A stretch of DNA of 7,108 nt. Source: Bacillota bacterium. Lineage in GTDB: Bacteria; Bacillota; Clostridia; Lachnospirales; Lachnospiraceae. A program made the position numbers and the translations under genes. Position 1 is the stretch's first letter. Every line of letters starts with the position of its first letter. The DNA lies in NCBI GenBank assembly GCA_023392995.1, contig JAEWMZ010000398.1, forward strand, positions 1-7,108. Direction: 5' to 3'. Below the pieces are notes generated by a model, which saw nothing but the letters and a program-made list of their open reading frames with translations, was not told the origin of the DNA and ran no database searches. This document shows, in pieces, positions 5,627-7,108 of the stretch.

Positions 5627-6481
5627 CTATTGGGCGATCAGCTCAAACTCATGGCTTTCCTCCAGCACGTTAAAGCCTACCTTTTCATAGGCTCTATGGG
5701 ACAACAGATTGTCCTTATCCACAAACAACGTACAAAATTGATATCCTTCTGCCAGCAATGATCTGCTCAAATGATACATGTTGGTAGCTGCATATCCCTG
5801 CCCCCTATACTCCTCTGGAGTATAGACATAGTCTATGGCAATTCCATTTTGCAATCTTCTCGTGGTAATGGCCATGGTTACCACCTTTTGCTCGGTGGTT
5901 TCAAATACGTACACATCTCTGGAATTAATATATTGCCTCGCCTTCAATAGTGCCGCTTCATAATCCATTTCACTTGTTAAGGTTTCCATCTGGAATTCTA
6001 TAATCCATTCGGTTATCATTTTCACTTCATTAATATGTGCAAGACGATGGATGCCCTCTGTTGGTTTAATCTCATTCAGGGTACGAAGCTCCATGATATC
6101 TGCTGCCAGCTTTTCGATAAAAGTACCTTCTTTGCTCTTTTGGTACTGATCCATGAAGCCCTGGCAAACATCCTTTCTTCCGATGATTCCATTTATTTTA
6201 ATCTCTTGCTCTACAATATAGTCAACAAGAGCTGCTGCCGCCTCTATTATACCCTCTTGCAAAACCATATAGGTCACTAAATTATTGGGTAACATATTGC
6301 AAAATAGCATTACTATTTTATCTTCCTCTAATATAGCACCAAAAGTACCAGTACTATTATCATTATCCTTCCTCTGATATGCTCCATAAAATGCCAACTG
6401 GCTCACTGCTTCCCGCTGGAGCATAACATTTTCATATTTCTTTAAAAACTCTTTTGCACTGGAAGCTATCTCTATCTTCAT
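5627..6481 (-). CDS. GNAT-family N-acetyltransferase
   Basis: A 284-residue protein that probably transfers an acetyl group from acetyl-CoA to an amine. The C-terminal half (about 145-284) is the GNAT domain. A strand YVYTPEEYRGQGYAATN carries the acetyl-CoA pyrophosphate loop R-G-Q-G-Y-A at 226-231. TLFVDKDNLLSHRAYEKVGF (251-270) is the usual motif B with the N-x-x-x-x-x-x-Y-x-K-x-G-F pattern. The N-terminal half (1-140) has a mixed alpha/beta make-up and looks like a degenerate second GNAT-type domain, as in two-domain acetyltransferases of this size; that is inference. The start has only a modest ribosome site (GAAGGG, 6487-6492, 5 bases away) but gives the natural N-terminus. The substrate is unknown, and the neighbours do not help. 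I see no confident promoter between it and the terminator at 6619. Confidence 0.9.
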   Translation of the reverse strand: MKIEIASSAKEFLKKYENVMLQREAVSQLAFYGAYQRKDNDNSTGTFGAILEEDKIVMLFCNMLPNNLVTYMVLQEGIIEAAAALVDYIVEQEIKINGIIGRKDVCQGFMDQYQKSKEGTFIEKLAADIMELRTLNEIKPTEGIHRLAHINEVKMITEWIIEFQMETLTSEMDYEAALLKARQYINSRDVYVFETTEQKVVTMAITTRRLQNGIAIDYVYTPEEYRGQGYAATNMYHLSRSLLAEGYQFCTLFVDKDNLLSHRAYEKVGFNVLEESHEFELIAQ

Positions 6482-6618
6482 CTTAACCCTTCTTTCTGTA
6501 ATTTGTACTCTCTAAAATAATATCCCATATTTCTTTGCTTTAAACAAAATACGTAAATTAAGTTTCGCAGGCTATTATCAAAATTTAGTTTACATGCGAT
6601 GCACACTCGTTTAAGGTC

Positions 6619-6680
6619 AAAAAGAAGCATAAATTCCTGTTCATCAATCTTTTGAGTTTCAGGTAATCTATGCTTCTTTT
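6619..6680 (-). terminator. rho-independent terminator after the surface protein gene
   Basis: Perfect 12-bp arms AAAAGAAGCATA (6620-6631) and TATGCTTCTTTT (6669-6680) continue inward with one mismatch and one bulge to CCTG/CAGG. On the minus strand the hairpin ends in TTCTTTTTG. It begins 21 bp past the stop of the gene ending at 6701. The A/T symmetry of the outer stem could let it work in both directions. Confidence 0.85.
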
Positions 6681-6700
6681 CCAGGAATACATACTTTTGT

Positions 6701-7108
6701 TTATTTCATTGATTTCTTTGCATTGCTGCGAATAATTACGGTTCCAAGACCACCAATGCCTGCTACAGCAACTACAATAAATGCGATATAGGCAGTATTG
6801 TTGGTTTTCTCTGCGTTCTGCCCACCTAATGCTATGGTTTCCGGAGTAGATACGTTTTTAACATTCTTTACAACTACATCCCTAGTATCCGTCGTCGTAT
6901 ACGGTACAGCTACCTCTTCTGTGTTTCCCTGATCATCTGTAACAGTCATATCACCAGTTCCAGTTTGTTTATCATCTATATTCTCTTGAATCTCAACATC
7001 TCCACCCTTATACATCTTACCATCCTCTACAGCTGCTCCGTCTACAGCAACTCCGGATTGATAAATAACACTTTGATCAAACTCAACAATCTTTATTCCA
7101 TCTTTTCC
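6701..7108 (-). CDS. C-terminal part of a membrane-anchored surface protein (partial)
   Basis: The reading frame is open from the stop at 6701 to the right edge, so the 135 visible residues are the end of a longer protein. Its true start is outside the window; the ATG at 7015 is internal and has no ribosome site. The visible part begins with a hydrophilic region (GKDGIKIVEFDQSVIYQSG...). It continues with a Thr/Asp/Asn-rich, strand-like segment lacking cysteine (about residues 40-95). It ends in one transmembrane helix (about 105-127, AYIAFIVVAVAGIGGLGTV) and a basic tail (RSNAKKSMK). This layout fits an extracellular protein anchored by its C-terminus. No LPXTG-type sortase motif precedes the helix; the nearest is TPETIALGG, which does not match. 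I do not recognise the family. Confidence 0.8.
   Translation of the reverse strand, partial: GKDGIKIVEFDQSVIYQSGVAVDGAAVEDGKMYKGGDVEIQENIDDKQTGTGDMTVTDDQGNTEEVAVPYTTTDTRDVVVKNVKNVSTPETIALGGQNAEKTNNTAYIAFIVVAVAGIGGLGTVIIRSNAKKSMK

Noticed and set aside
5051..6280. Plus-strand open frames opposite the oxidoreductase and acetyltransferase (5051-5350, 5576-5761, 6035-6280)
   Set aside because: They are antisense to genes with intact family motifs, and none shows a ribosome site or family likeness.
6482..6618. Promoter for the acetyltransferase gene
   Set aside because: GATAAT (6574-6579), TAAACT (6587-6592) and TATTAT (6517-6522) were tried as -10 boxes, but none has a credible -35 at the right spacing. 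TTGACC (6615-6620) is 22 bp from TAAACT.

Overview
The window looks like chromosomal DNA from an AT-rich, low-GC Gram-positive bacterium, most likely a member of the Clostridia (Lachnospiraceae-like). The reasons are the 16S 5' end with its GGATGAACGCTGGCGGCGTG core, strong AGGAGG-type ribosome binding sites, a clostridial style of lipoprotein and PH-domain protein, and TTGACA/TATAAT-type promoters. The genus is an inference. Every gene I can support lies on the minus strand, the same direction as the rRNA operon whose first bases sit at the left edge.

Layout in transcription order (right to left): (1) the C-terminal part of a surface protein that runs off the right edge and ends in a transmembrane anchor, followed by a strong hairpin terminator (6619-6680); (2) a GNAT-family acetyltransferase (5627-6481); (3) a Gfo/Idh/MocA NAD(P)-dependent oxidoreductase (4531-5517) with its own promoter and a perfect dyad over the -10 box; (4) a two-component system, an OmpR-type response regulator (3570-4247) and a membrane sensor histidine kinase (1993-3573), coupled by a 4-bp ATGA overlap and closed by a terminator (1903-1946); (5) a two-gene unit of a lipoprotein (934-1647) and a small bacterial PH-domain protein (542-913); (6) a leader with two or three tandem promoters, then the 5' end of 16S rRNA (1-73).

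The most notable non-coding object is a 152-bp fold-back element (4274-4425) between the probable promoter and the start of the response regulator. Its two halves are gap-free imperfect inverted repeats, and it is flanked by a perfect 10-bp direct repeat. This is the signature of a small non-autonomous (MITE-like) insertion, and it would place a long hairpin in the 5' leader of the two-component operon.

The other long gap (1648-1992) holds the kinase terminator and a long leader for the lipoprotein unit with several dyads and a repeated near-palindromic 13-mer. I see no CRISPR array, tRNA, phage gene, toxin-antitoxin pair or defence gene. The protein-coding content is otherwise ordinary, so an undescribed system, if any, would be the fold-back element family or the lipoprotein/PH-domain pair.
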